Source: Albirhodobacter sp048262715 (lineage in GTDB: Bacteria > Pseudomonadota > Alphaproteobacteria > Rhodobacterales > Rhodobacteraceae). Taken from it: a DNA stretch of 64,000 nucleotides. Below are positions 16,576 to 25,226 of the stretch, in pieces. The notes beneath the pieces are model-generated. The model did not search any database. It saw only the letters and a program-made list of their open reading frames with translations, and was not told the origin of the DNA. Each line of letters opens with the position of its first letter. Position 1 is the stretch's first letter. The DNA lies in contig JBLXEV010000011.1 in NCBI GenBank assembly GCA_048262715.1, forward strand, positions 105,966 through 169,965, written 5' to 3'. The translations under genes were made by a program, and so were the position numbers.

Positions 16576-17676
16576 ATGACGGCTGAAAGCCATTACCCCT
16601 GCGAGGCCTGCGGGGCGGATCTTCGCTTCGCCCCCGGCCAGACGCGTTTGGTCTGCGATCACTGCGGCCATGTGCAAGATATCCCCGGCGCGATCCATCG
16701 CGGCCAGCGGACCCTGCGCGAGCTGGATCTGGAGTCCGCGCTGCGGGCCGATCTGCCCGAGGCAGAGCTGGAGGAGCACCGCACGCTTTCGTGCCCCAGT
16801 TGCGGCGCGCAGATCGAGCTGACTGCCAACCAACACGCGACGCAATGTCCGTTCTGCGCCACGCCCGTTGTAACCGATACGGGCGTGACACGGCTGATCA
16901 AACCGCAAGGGGTGATCCCGTTCCAACTCACCGAAAAACAGGCGCGCGATGCACTTGGCAAATGGCTCGGGCGTCTCTGGTTTGCGCCCAACGGGCTGGT
17001 TGAATACGCGCGCCGTGGCCGCAAACTCAACGGCATCTACGCCCCGTTCTGGACATTCGACGCAGCAACCCGCTCTGAATACACAGGCCAGCGCGGGGAT
17101 TATTACTATGAGACGCGCCACGTCACCGTGCAAGTGAATGGCCGATCCGAGCGCCGCGCCGAGCAGGTTCGCAAGATCCGCTGGCGGCCCGCACAGGGCC
17201 GTGTGGCGCGCGCCTTTGACGATGTGCTGATCTACGCGACACGCTCGCTGCCCGCGCAGAATATCGACGGGCTGCGGCCATGGGATCTCTCCGCCCTCAC
17301 GCCCTACGCCCGCGATTATCTGGCGGGGTTTGACGCAGAGGGCTACACGGTCGAGCTGCGCGAGGGCCACCATCTCGCGCAGGCCGATATGGCCCGCGTG
17401 ATCGAAAGCGATGTACGGCGCGATATCGGCGGCGATGTGCAGCGCGTGGCGCAGGTCCACACGCGCTACTCCGACGAGACCTTCAAACATATCCTACTGC
17501 CCGTCTGGACGGCCGCCTATCGCTACCGTGGCCGTGCTTACCGCTTTGTCGTCAACGCCCAAACAGGAAGTGTTCAGGGCGAGCGGCCCTATTCCGCGTG
17601 GAAGATCGGCTTCGCCGTCGTCGCCGCGCTGATCGCAGCCGCGTTGATTGCCTATCTCGGCCAGCAAGCGCCCTAA
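16576..17676 (+). CDS. Membrane-anchored double zinc-ribbon protein (YdjG-like, TFIIB-type zinc finger)
   Basis: A 366-residue protein. Two zinc ribbons are visible: C9xxC12/C27xxC30 and C73xxC76/C91xxC94. The middle (about 100-330) is a conserved soluble domain with VEYARRGRKLNGIYAPFWTFD and repeated aromatic beta-strand blocks. A single C-terminal membrane helix spans about 343-362. Such proteins are often mislabelled as primosomal or helicase proteins because of the ribbons; no helicase motif is present. The arrangement next to the SPFH protein matches ydjG-ydjI of Bacillus, hence an envelope-stress role is inferred. Confidence 0.8.
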   Translation: MTAESHYPCEACGADLRFAPGQTRLVCDHCGHVQDIPGAIHRGQRTLRELDLESALRADLPEAELEEHRTLSCPSCGAQIELTANQHATQCPFCATPVVTDTGVTRLIKPQGVIPFQLTEKQARDALGKWLGRLWFAPNGLVEYARRGRKLNGIYAPFWTFDAATRSEYTGQRGDYYYETRHVTVQVNGRSERRAEQVRKIRWRPAQGRVARAFDDVLIYATRSLPAQNIDGLRPWDLSALTPYARDYLAGFDAEGYTVELREGHHLAQADMARVIESDVRRDIGGDVQRVAQVHTRYSDETFKHILLPVWTAAYRYRGRAYRFVVNAQTGSVQGERPYSAWKIGFAVVAALIAAALIAYLGQQAP

Positions 17677-17701
17677 AAGCACCCCCCTCCTCCCGCCGGA
17701 G

Positions 17702-17745
17702 ATATATCACGCCTCTTGATATATGGCCGTGCAACCGTGTATTGT
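17702..17745 (+). promoter_or_regulatory. Promoter overlapping an AT-rich palindrome before the sugar kinase
   Basis: ATATATCA at 17702-17709 and TGATATAT at 17717-17724 form a perfect 8-bp inverted repeat with a 7-base spacer. The right arm overlaps a -35-like TTGATA (17716-17721), followed after 18 bases by TATTGT (17740-17745). A repressor on the palindrome would cover the promoter of the kinase/dtd unit. Confidence 0.5.
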
Positions 17746-17793
17746 TAGCGCGAACGGGTCGAGGGGGCCTGCGTATACTGAGGAGGTCCACCG

Positions 17794-18732
17794 ATGATCC
17801 TATGCTGCGGTGAAGCGCTGATTGATATGTTGCCGCGGGAGACGACGCTGGGCGAGCATGGCTTCGCGCCCTATTCGGGGGGCGCGGTGTTCAACACGGC
17901 GATTGCCTTGGGGCGTCTTGGCGCGCCGACAGGGTTTTTCTCCGGTCTCTCGACTGATCTTTTCGGGCGCCAGCTCATCGAGACGCTCTCGGCCTCTAAA
18001 GTCGATGTCGCCCGCGCCGCGCGCTCGGATCGCCCGACCACACTCGCCTTCGTGACCCTCACCAATGGCCACGCCAGCTATGCTTTCTATGATGAGAACA
18101 CCGCGGGCCGTCTGCTCTCCGAGGCTGATCTGCCACAAAATCTCGACGGGCTCGACGCGCTGTTCTTCGGCGGGATCTCGCTTCCGGTCGAACCCTGCGG
18201 CGCGGCCTATGAAGCCCTCGCGATCCGCGCTGCCGAAGCGGGCAAGCTGGTGATGATCGACCCGAATATCCGCCCCGGCTTCATCACCGATGAGCCGCGC
18301 TACCGTGCCCGCTTAAGCCGGATGATGGCAGCGGCGGATATCGTGAAACTCTCCGATGAGGATCTGATCTGGCTCGAGGGGGACGGTGATATTTCCGCCC
18401 TCGCCCAAGGTTTGATCGCGCGCGGCACCAAGCTGGTGTTTATCACCGAAGGCGCAACGGGCGCGCATTGCTTCACCGCCACGACGAGCTATTTCGAGCC
18501 TTCGCGCAAGGTCGAGGTCGTCGATACAGTCGGCGCAGGCGATACGTTCAACGCGGGCGTTCTGGCGGCGCTGCACCGTGCGGGGGCTGTCTCGAAAGCC
18601 GCTGTTGCGCAGGCCGATGAGGCGCTGATCCGCTCTGCCCTGACCTTGGGTGCATCGGCGGCGGCGGTGACGGTCTCGCGCGCAGGGGCCAACCCGCCTT
18701 GGGCAGAAGAGTTGACCGAGGCTGCTGCCTGA
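17794..18732 (+). CDS. PfkB-family carbohydrate kinase (fructokinase-like)
   Basis: A 312-residue ribokinase-fold kinase. It starts MILCCGEALIDMLPRE, typical of fructokinases, and carries the second PfkB signature DTVGAGDTFNAGVLAAL with the catalytic Asp. The N-terminal GGAVFNTAIALGRLGAP is the sugar-binding Gly-Gly switch. It probably phosphorylates fructose or a similar sugar with ATP; the exact substrate cannot be read. TGAGGAGG precedes the ATG. It overlaps dtd by one base. Confidence 0.88.
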   Translation: MILCCGEALIDMLPRETTLGEHGFAPYSGGAVFNTAIALGRLGAPTGFFSGLSTDLFGRQLIETLSASKVDVARAARSDRPTTLAFVTLTNGHASYAFYDENTAGRLLSEADLPQNLDGLDALFFGGISLPVEPCGAAYEALAIRAAEAGKLVMIDPNIRPGFITDEPRYRARLSRMMAAADIVKLSDEDLIWLEGDGDISALAQGLIARGTKLVFITEGATGAHCFTATTSYFEPSRKVEVVDTVGAGDTFNAGVLAALHRAGAVSKAAVAQADEALIRSALTLGASAAAVTVSRAGANPPWAEELTEAAA

Positions 18733-19181
18733 TGCGGATCTTGCTGCAACGCACCACCGGCGCGAAGGTCGAAGTCGACGGCAAGCTGATCGGCCAATGC
18801 GGCCATGGCTTCCTGATCCTCGTCTGCGCGATGGCGGGCGATACGGAGGCCGAGGCCGACAAGCTCGCGGCGCGGATTTCTAAGCTGCGGGTGTTCAAGG
18901 ATGAAGCTGGCAAGATGAACCGCTCGATCCTCGATGTCGCGGGCTCGGCCCTCGTCGTCAGCCAGTTTACGCTGGCCGCCGATACCTCGCGCGGCAACCG
19001 CCCCGGGTTCTCCACCGCCGCCCCGCCCGAGCAAGGCCGTGCGCTCTATGAGCATTTCGCGCGCACCTTGCAAACGCTCGGGATCCCCGTCGAGACCGGC
19101 GAATTCGGCGCGGATATGGCCGTGAGCCTAACCAATGACGGCCCCGTCACGATCTGGATGGATAGCGCGGATCGCGGCTAG
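18732..19181 (+). CDS. dtd: D-aminoacyl-tRNA deacylase
   Basis: About 149 residues. The ATG at 18732 shares one base with the kinase stop (TGATG). Both Dtd active-site motifs are present: SQFTL and the C-terminal NDGPVTIW (Gly-cisPro). Dtd removes D-amino acids and glycine mischarged on tRNA. Linkage to a sugar kinase by overlap shows co-expression, although the functions are unrelated. Confidence 0.96.
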   Translation: MRILLQRTTGAKVEVDGKLIGQCGHGFLILVCAMAGDTEAEADKLAARISKLRVFKDEAGKMNRSILDVAGSALVVSQFTLAADTSRGNRPGFSTAAPPEQGRALYEHFARTLQTLGIPVETGEFGADMAVSLTNDGPVTIWMDSADRG

Positions 19182-19568
19182 AACGCGCCTGCCAGCGCCG
19201 CCTCCCCTCCCCGTTTCACGGGCTGTGAACCCGCTCTTCCTCCGCAGATCCCGCCGCAACGCGGCATTTCACTTGACTTATCCACCGTTCTGCGCCATCT
19301 GGGCCTCACCCGATGTCCGCTGCCGCGTGAGCAGCCGCGCGAGATGACCCGTCACAAGAGGTGATAGGCCGCGCACGGACCGGGAATGGCCCACTTCACG
19401 CGGGGGGCCGGCAGTTCTGGATCGCCTCTTGTGAGGCCCCACCTCTGCGCCCCGCCCGTCCGCGCCACTCCGGCGCCTCGCATGGTTTGTGCCCTATCGG
19501 CGCGCGCCCTGCGTGCTCCCTGCTTTCGGCCCCCTCTCAATCCTGCGGGGCCATTCTGGATATATTTC
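19182..19568. other. 387-bp gap before the DEAD-box helicase gene
   Basis: No convincing gene, RNA or terminator is seen. Several frames stay open because of the GC content, but none shows a plausible protein. It probably holds the helicase promoter and a 5' leader; helicase mRNAs often have long regulated leaders, but I find no specific motif here. Confidence 0.6.
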
Positions 19569-20909
19569 ATGGATAACTTCGACAATCTCGGCCTCTCGCC
19601 GCTCGTGGTCAAAAACCTCGCCGCAATGGGCCTCACCAAACCGACCCCGATCCAAGCGCAAGGCATCCCGCCCTGCATGGAAGGCCGCGATATTCTCGGC
19701 CTCGCACAGACCGGCACCGGCAAAACCGCGGCCTTCGGCCTGCCGATGATCACCCAGATCCTCGCCTACGGCAAACGCCCCGCGCCCAAAACCGTGCGCG
19801 CGCTGATCCTCGCGCCGACCCGCGAACTGGCCACCCAAATCTACGACAACCTCACCGCTTTCTCGGTCGGCGCGCCCGTGCGCATCTTCCGCGTTGTTGG
19901 CGGGGCCTCGATCAATGTGCAAACCGAGAAGCTCTCGAAAGGTGTTGACGTTCTCATCGCGACTCCCGGCCGCCTTCTGGACTTGCTGGAACGCCGCGCG
20001 CTGATCTTGTCGGAAACCAAATACCTCGTGCTCGACGAGGCCGATCAGATGCTCGACATCGGCTTCATCCACGCGCTGCGCAAAATCGCGCGCCTGATCC
20101 CGCAAGAGCGCCAAACCCTGCTGTTCTCGGCCACGATGCCGAAGCAAATGGAAGAGCTGGCCGCGACCTATCTGACCGATCCGGTCAAGGTGCAAGTCGC
20201 CCCTCCGGGCCAAGCGGCAGAGAAGATCGAGCAAGGCGTTCACTTCACCACGCAGGGCGACAAGGCGGCACTGCTGGCGGAATATATTTCCAAACACCCC
20301 AAAGAGCTGGCCGTGGTGTTCAACCGCACCAAGCATGGCTCGGATAAGCTAGCGAAACTGCTAGAAAAATGGGGCTTCTCGGTGGTCGCTATCCATGGCA
20401 ACAAATCGCAAAACCAGCGCGAGCGCGCCTTGGCGCAGTTCCGCGCGGGGGAAGTCGAGATCTTGGTCGCGACCGATGTCGCTGCCCGTGGTCTCGATAT
20501 TCCGGAAGTGGCGCATGTCTATAACTACGACCTGCCCAACGTGCCGGAAAACTACGTGCACCGCATTGGCCGGACCGCCCGCGCAGGCCGTAACGGCAAG
20601 GCGATTGCCTTCTGTGCTCCGCTGGAAATGGCCGATCTGCGCTCGATCGAGAAAGCCATGAAGAAGTCGATCCCCGTGATCGGCGGCGAAGTGCATATGG
20701 AAGCGCCCGAAGGCTTCAAACGCCCGAACGGCGGCAACCGTGGCCCGCGCGGCCCGCGTCCAGGTGACAATCCAGCGGCGAAACCGCGCGGTAAAAGCCA
20801 AGGCCGCCCGCAATCCGCTGTTGCCTCGAAAAAGGCCAAAGGCGCTGAAGGCGGCGCCCGCGCACCGCGCCGCCCCTCGCGCGCGCCCAAGAGCAAACAA
20901 TCGGCCTAA
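19569..20909 (+). CDS. DEAD-box ATP-dependent RNA helicase (RhlE-like)
   Basis: A 446-residue helicase. The full set of motifs is visible: Q motif (KPTPIQAQGIP), AQTGTGKT (Walker A), PTRELA, TPGR, DEADQMLD, SATMP, ARGLDIPEV and HRIGRTARAG. From residue 380 the tail is basic and low complexity (Arg, Pro, Gly, Lys), as in RhlE and similar helicases. It likely remodels rRNA or mRNA. The ATG at 19569 is chosen because the Q-motif region begins right after it; an upstream open frame adds a non-conserved 61-residue leader. A strong terminator follows. Confidence 0.94.
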   Translation: MDNFDNLGLSPLVVKNLAAMGLTKPTPIQAQGIPPCMEGRDILGLAQTGTGKTAAFGLPMITQILAYGKRPAPKTVRALILAPTRELATQIYDNLTAFSVGAPVRIFRVVGGASINVQTEKLSKGVDVLIATPGRLLDLLERRALILSETKYLVLDEADQMLDIGFIHALRKIARLIPQERQTLLFSATMPKQMEELAATYLTDPVKVQVAPPGQAAEKIEQGVHFTTQGDKAALLAEYISKHPKELAVVFNRTKHGSDKLAKLLEKWGFSVVAIHGNKSQNQRERALAQFRAGEVEILVATDVAARGLDIPEVAHVYNYDLPNVPENYVHRIGRTARAGRNGKAIAFCAPLEMADLRSIEKAMKKSIPVIGGEVHMEAPEGFKRPNGGNRGPRGPRPGDNPAAKPRGKSQGRPQSAVASKKAKGAEGGARAPRRPSRAPKSKQSA

Positions 20910-20914
20910 ACTAC

Positions 20915-20940
20915 AAAAGGCGCCCTTCGGGGCGCCTTTT
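20915..20940. terminator. Bidirectional intrinsic terminator
   Basis: A perfect 11-bp stem, AAAAGGCGCCC, with a TTCG loop and its complement ending TTTT. The A and T runs on both sides let it stop both the helicase (plus) and the convergent gene at 20979-21437 (minus). Confidence 0.93.
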
Positions 20941-20978
20941 CTATTCCGATGGCACGGGTGGCGATCACGGGCAGCGCG

Positions 20979-21437
20979 TCAGATCTCTTCGGTCTCTTCC
21001 AGCCGCAGCTTCATCGACATCAGCACCTTCTGGATCGCCTGCGTCTCCGCCAGCAAGCGCTTCGCCTCGTTGACCGATATTTTCCCGTCCGAAATCGACA
21101 GGTGATATTCCGCCATCAACTGCCCGAACCGCTGGCTCAAAACGATCACATCGGAATTGATCCCGCCCGCAGGCGCATTGCGGCGCGCCTCGTCATAAGA
21201 CAGCGTCACCCCGAGGAGATCACCCATCGCGTTGGTAACGAAGGGAAACGATGCCGCTTTCTCAAGTCGCGCGACGACGTCAATCGGCATGAATCGCTCT
21301 GAATGCTCCTGATCATCTGAATAGTAGCGCCCCAGCGTGGCCTTCGATTTCCCCGAAAGAGACGCCGCCACTTCCACTCCGAGATCCTTCACCAAAGCCT
21401 CGGTATGCTTTTTCAAATATGATCCCAGATGATCCAT
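20979..21437 (-). CDS. Hypothetical protein, possible CII/HTH-like DNA-binding N-terminus
   Basis: A 152-residue protein I cannot place with certainty. Residues 15-45 (LGVEVAASLSGKSKATLGRYY) read like a helix-turn-helix, followed by FMPIDVVARLEK and a C-terminal helical region (residues 100-150) that could form a coiled coil. The layout resembles phage CII-like regulators, but no other phage gene is near. It has its own promoter region and shares the bidirectional terminator with the helicase gene. Coding character is good. Confidence 0.7.
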   Translation of the reverse strand: MDHLGSYLKKHTEALVKDLGVEVAASLSGKSKATLGRYYSDDQEHSERFMPIDVVARLEKAASFPFVTNAMGDLLGVTLSYDEARRNAPAGGINSDVIVLSQRFGQLMAEYHLSISDGKISVNEAKRLLAETQAIQKVLMSMKLRLEETEEI

Positions 21438-21737
21438 TCTGCCCCCTTTGGGAAACGCCCCGCAGCTTTCCCCTTAGTCGCATCTTAACCTTTTGTCATT
21501 ATTCAGTTGTCCGAAGCTTTTACGGATGAGTGAGTAGCCGAATATTTCTCGGCCTGTGCCAGTGCGCCGAACGCGTCTTTAGATGCGAACGGCAGCGGCC
21601 CTTCCGAGGCCGACAAGGTAAATGGCCGCGCGCCGAGATCGGAACGGGTTCCGCGCGGCCATCCCTCCTGCCCTGCCCGTGAGGGCATCATAAGATCTGC
21701 TTGCCATAACGTATCGCTGCGGGCTAACCACGCGCCC
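21438..21737. other. 300-bp divergent gap with a 9-bp hairpin
   Basis: Promoters for the unknown minus-strand gene and for tdk must lie here. A 9-bp GC-only inverted repeat (21624-21632 with 21652-21660) with a 19-base loop sits 77 bases before tdk; it has no T run and is not a terminator. A 78-codon minus-strand frame here is considered chance. Confidence 0.5.
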
Positions 21738-22316
21738 ATGGCAAAGCTCTATTTCAACTACTCCACGATGAACGCAGGCAAGAGCACGATGCTGCTACAA
21801 GCCGCGCATAACTATAGCGAACGCGGGATGCAGAGCTATTTGCTCACTGCCCGTCTAGATACCCGCGCGGGCGAAGGCCGGATTGCCAGCCGGATCGGCA
21901 TTGGCGCGCAGGCCGATCTTTACGATCCCCAGACGGACCTCTTTGCGGTGGTGCAGGCGCGGCTCGCGCAGGGGCCGGTGGATTGCCTGTTTCTCGATGA
22001 GGCACAGTTCCTGACCGCAGAACAAGTGTGGCAACTGGCCCGAGTGGTTGACGATCTCGGCCTGCCCGCAATGTGCTATGGGCTGCGGGTCGATTTTCAG
22101 GGCAAACTCTTCCCTGGCTCGGCAGCCCTTTTGGCGCTGGCCGATGAGATGCGCGAAGTCCGCACGATCTGCCATTGCGGGAAGAAGGCAACGATGGTGG
22201 TGCGCAAAGCCGCGGACGGCACCGTCATCCAAGACGGCGCGCAGGTCGAAATCGGCGGCAATGATCGCTATGTCTCGCTCTGCCGTCGCCATTGGCGCGC
22301 CGCGATGGGCCACTGA
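21738..22316 (+). CDS. tdk: Thymidine kinase
   Basis: A 192-residue type II thymidine kinase. The P-loop is NAGKSTMLL, the Asp-Glu pair is FLDEAQFL, the lasso region contains GLRVDFQGKLFPGS, and the structural zinc Cys pairs appear in ICHCGKKA and SLCRRHW. It phosphorylates thymidine to dTMP in the salvage pathway. Length is normal. It is followed by a palindromic repeat and then the convergent urtE. Confidence 0.97.
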   Translation: MAKLYFNYSTMNAGKSTMLLQAAHNYSERGMQSYLLTARLDTRAGEGRIASRIGIGAQADLYDPQTDLFAVVQARLAQGPVDCLFLDEAQFLTAEQVWQLARVVDDLGLPAMCYGLRVDFQGKLFPGSAALLALADEMREVRTICHCGKKATMVVRKAADGTVIQDGAQVEIGGNDRYVSLCRRHWRAAMGH

Positions 22317-22344
22317 CGCCGACGCGCGTTTGAACGATCCCGGA

Positions 22345-22423
22345 TGCCTCCGGCGGGGATATTTTATCTCTGTGGAAATGCAAGGTTTCGCATCCAGAGA
22401 GATTAAATATCCCCGCCGGAGGC
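22345..22423. repeat. Intergenic palindrome (copy 2 of the repeat family)
   Basis: The arms GCCTCCGGCGGGGATATTT (22345-22363) and its complement (22405-22423) are perfect over 19 bp around a central stretch of about 40 bases. It fills the space between the convergent tdk and urtE genes and ends exactly at the urtE stop codon. Confidence 0.9.
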
Positions 22424-23119
22424 TTACACCGAAACCGTCGCGCGCAACGCTGCCTCGCCGAGCTCCGCTTTGCTGCCCGACATCGCCACCGCGCCGCGCT
22501 TGAGAACGTAGAACCTGTCCCCAAGATCGTAGGCAAAGTCGAAATATTGCTCGACCAGCACCACCGCCATCCCCTTCTCGTCGCGCAGATATTTGATCAC
22601 GCGGCCGATTTGCTGGATGATATTGGGCTGGATGCCTTCGGTCGGCTCATCGAGCAGCAGGATTTTTGGCTTCATGATCATCGCGCGCGCGATGGCGAGC
22701 TGCTGTTGCTGCCCGCCCGAGAGATCGCCGCCGCGACGGTGTGACATGTCTTTGAGCACCGGGAACAGATCGTAGACTTCATCGGGGATGAAGCGCTCGG
22801 CGCGGGGCAGGATCGAAAAGCCCGTCTCGAGATTCTCGGTCACGGTGAGCAGCGGGAACACCATCCGGCCTTGTGGCACGTAACCCACGCCGCGTTTGGC
22901 GATGTCTTGCGGGCGGAGCTTGCCGATCTCTTCGCCGTCAATCGTGATCCCGCCGCCTGATCGCGCATGCGTCCCGGCGAGGGCTTTGAACAGCGATGTT
23001 TTGCCCACACCATTGGTGCCCATCACACAGGTCACCTCGCCTGCCTTCGCCTCGAAATCGATTCCGTGGAGGATCTGGCTGCCGCCATAGTGGAGCGTGA
23101 GATCTTTTGTTGTCAGCAT
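22424..23119 (-). CDS. urtE: Urea ABC transporter ATP-binding protein UrtE
   Basis: About 231 residues, the LivF-like ATPase of the urea importer. Walker A is GTNGVGKTS, the signature is LSGGQQQQLAIARA, and Walker B is ILLLDEPTEGIQPNI with the usual H-loop position occupied within VVLVEQYFDFA. This Gln-Tyr variant of the H loop is normal in UrtE/LivF. The ATG at 23119 is one base after the urtD stop; an upstream ATG adds eight non-conserved residues. It is the last gene of urtABCDE. Confidence 0.95.
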   Translation of the reverse strand: MLTTKDLTLHYGGSQILHGIDFEAKAGEVTCVMGTNGVGKTSLFKALAGTHARSGGGITIDGEEIGKLRPQDIAKRGVGYVPQGRMVFPLLTVTENLETGFSILPRAERFIPDEVYDLFPVLKDMSHRRGGDLSGGQQQQLAIARAMIMKPKILLLDEPTEGIQPNIIQQIGRVIKYLRDEKGMAVVLVEQYFDFAYDLGDRFYVLKRGAVAMSGSKAELGEAALRATVSV

Positions 23120-23120
23120 G

Positions 23121-23861
23121 TTATCGCCCCAGATAGACATCAATGACCTGCTGGTTCGCGGTCACATGATCGAGTGATCCTTCGGCCAGAACCGATCCTT
23201 CGTGCAGCACCGTCACCTTGCAGTTCAGGCGGCGCACGAACTCCATATCGTGTTCCACCACGACCACGGCGCGAGTTTGCGCCAAGCGCACCAGCATGGC
23301 AGTGGTCTGTTCGCGCTCGGCCAGCGTCATCCCTGCGGCGGGCTCGTCCACCAGCAGCAAGCGCGGCTCCTGCGCGAGCAGCATCGCAATCTCCAGCCAT
23401 TGTTTTTGGCCGTGCGAGAGCTCCCCGGATTTGCGATCCAAGGCGTCCTCAAGCCCGACCTCGGCGGCGATCTCGCGCACACGGGCGCGGTCGGGGTGCG
23501 TGGGCTTCCAGAATAGGACTTTCCACGGCGCGCGGTCCGCCTTCAGCGCCAGCATCAAGTTATCCTCGACGGATTGATCCTCGAACACCGTCGGGCGCTG
23601 GAACTTGCGGCCCACGCCTGCGCGGGCGATTTGCGCCTCGTTGAGTTTGAGCAGATTCACCAAGCGCTCACCCCAGATCACGCTGCCCGCGTCCGGTTTG
23701 GTTTTGCCTGTGACGATATCCATAAAGGTGGTTTTGCCCGCGCCATTGGGGCCGATGATCGCGCGCAGCTCCGCCGAACCGATGGAGAAGCTGAGGTTAT
23801 TGATCGCGCGGAATCCATCAAAGGTGACGGAAATGCCGGAGACTTCCAAGATCTGGCTCAT
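23121..23861 (-). CDS. urtD: Urea ABC transporter ATP-binding protein UrtD
   Basis: A 246-residue LivG-like ATPase. Walker A is GPNGAGKTTFMD, the signature LSHGQKQWLEIAMLL shows His in place of the second Gly (common in UrtD), and Walker B is LLLVDEPAAGMT, followed by VVVEHDMEFVRRL with the switch His. It pairs with UrtE to power urea import. Its start overlaps the urtC stop by 4 bases. Confidence 0.95.
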   Translation of the reverse strand: MSQILEVSGISVTFDGFRAINNLSFSIGSAELRAIIGPNGAGKTTFMDIVTGKTKPDAGSVIWGERLVNLLKLNEAQIARAGVGRKFQRPTVFEDQSVEDNLMLALKADRAPWKVLFWKPTHPDRARVREIAAEVGLEDALDRKSGELSHGQKQWLEIAMLLAQEPRLLLVDEPAAGMTLAEREQTTAMLVRLAQTRAVVVVEHDMEFVRRLNCKVTVLHEGSVLAEGSLDHVTANQQVIDVYLGR

Positions 23862-25087
23862 TGGGTGGCCTCCTGTTCTTGCAATGAACCATCCGAGGGG
23901 CCCATCGGCGTGCCGCCACGCTTGGGGGCGCGCAGACCCGCGATCAGGTCAAACAGCCCGCCGATACCCTTAGGCGCGAAGAGGGTAACCAGCACGAATG
24001 AAAGGCCGAGCAGGATCTGCCACCAATCCACCCATTTTACCGTGTAGACCCCCAGTGGGATATCGGGGGCGCGGCCACCTGTGAACCAAGTCGAAACCAG
24101 CGAGACGAAGGCAGCACCAATCACCGCGCCGTAGAGCCTCCCGCGCCCGCCGATGGCAACCCAGACCGCGAGATAGATCGAGGCAATCGGGGCCATCTCG
24201 GCGGGGTTAATGATGCCCGCTTGCGGGTAGTAAAGCGCGCCCGCAATCGCTGCGATGACGGCGGTGAGGGTGAAGATGAACAGCTTATAACTCTCGACCG
24301 AATAGCCGAGGAAGCGCACGCGGGCCTCGTCATCACGGATGCCGCGGATCACCGAGCCGAACTTGCCCGAAACCGCTGCCGCGCATGCGAGATAGCCCAG
24401 CCCCAGCGCCAGCGCCGAGCCCCAAAGGAACCAGACCGAGAGCGCATCTTGCCCCACAGCCTCCAAACCGGGGATGTTTTGCAGGCCAGACAGGCCATTA
24501 TTGCCGCGCAGCCCGCTGTCGTTTTGGAAGAGATAGAGCGCGAGCGCGAGGGTCATCGCTTGGGTCAGGATCGAGAGATAGACACCGGTGACACGCGAGC
24601 GGAAGGCGAGCCAGCCGAAGACCAGCGCGAGAAGGCCCGGGACCAGCACGACAAGCGCAAGTTGGGCGGGCAGCGATCCCGCAAAGGCCCAGATCGCGGG
24701 GAGTTCCGACGTGCCGACCACACCGAAGATCTGGCTTGCGATCGCGTCGGAGAGCTCTTGCGGGGTCATCGGCAGCGCCCCGCCCGCAGAGCTGAGCACA
24801 ATATCGCGGGTACGGGCGAACATCAGCCACATGCCGATCATATAGCCGCCCAAGCCGAAGAACGCGAAATGGCCCAGCGAGAGGATGCCCGCATAGCCCC
24901 ATACCAGATCCATCGCCAACGCGATCAGGCATAGGCACAGGGTTTTGCCCAGTGTTTTGACCATCGAAGTCGAGATCACATCGGCCCCGTAAGCCTGTGA
25001 GAGCAGCGTCACGATCAGAGTGAACAGGGCAAGGCAAGCGATGAATATCAGCGTCGAGGGGTGACGGGCGAGGAAGGAGTGTCTCAT
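23858..25087 (-). CDS. urtC: Urea ABC transporter permease UrtC
   Basis: A 409-residue LivM-like permease with about ten hydrophobic segments and the family block GYAGILSLGHFAFFGLGGY near the N-terminus. The ATG at 25087 is selected because the preceding in-frame codons back to 25198 translate a Gly/Pro/Arg-rich stretch lying over a repeat element. A 139-base gap separates it from urtB, unusual for this operon, and holds a half copy of the intergenic repeat. Confidence 0.93.
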   Translation of the reverse strand: MRHSFLARHPSTLIFIACLALFTLIVTLLSQAYGADVISTSMVKTLGKTLCLCLIALAMDLVWGYAGILSLGHFAFFGLGGYMIGMWLMFARTRDIVLSSAGGALPMTPQELSDAIASQIFGVVGTSELPAIWAFAGSLPAQLALVVLVPGLLALVFGWLAFRSRVTGVYLSILTQAMTLALALYLFQNDSGLRGNNGLSGLQNIPGLEAVGQDALSVWFLWGSALALGLGYLACAAAVSGKFGSVIRGIRDDEARVRFLGYSVESYKLFIFTLTAVIAAIAGALYYPQAGIINPAEMAPIASIYLAVWVAIGGRGRLYGAVIGAAFVSLVSTWFTGGRAPDIPLGVYTVKWVDWWQILLGLSFVLVTLFAPKGIGGLFDLIAGLRAPKRGGTPMGPSDGSLQEQEATQ

Positions 25088-25177
25088 GTGGCGCCTCTCA
25101 CAGTTCGGAGCACGGGCTGGCAGGCGGGGGCCTCGGGGGTTTTGCACCCCCGCGAGCGGTCTTTCAGACCCCTCTCC

Positions 25178-25207
25178 CCCGCAGGATATTTTGGGCAACC
25201 AGAAAGG
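25178..25207. repeat. Degenerate half copy of the intergenic repeat between urtB and urtC
   Basis: The sequence CCCCCGCAGGATATTTTGGGCAACCAGAAAGG keeps the core GGATATTT and the GGCAACCAGAAAG tail of the family, but no opposite arm is present. It lies inside an operon, unlike most copies. Confidence 0.75.
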
Positions 25208-25226
25208 GTGATTTGCGCGATCATGA

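Noticed and set aside
15298..17490. Very long open frame (over 700 codons) on the minus strand opposite the SPFH and zinc-ribbon genes
   Set aside because: It mirrors two clear plus-strand genes, has no domain, and such antisense frames are common in GC-rich DNA with biased third codon positions.
21503..21739. 78-codon minus-strand frame between the unknown gene and tdk
   Set aside because: Its start overlaps the tdk start codon, no ribosome site is seen and the product has no recognisable feature.
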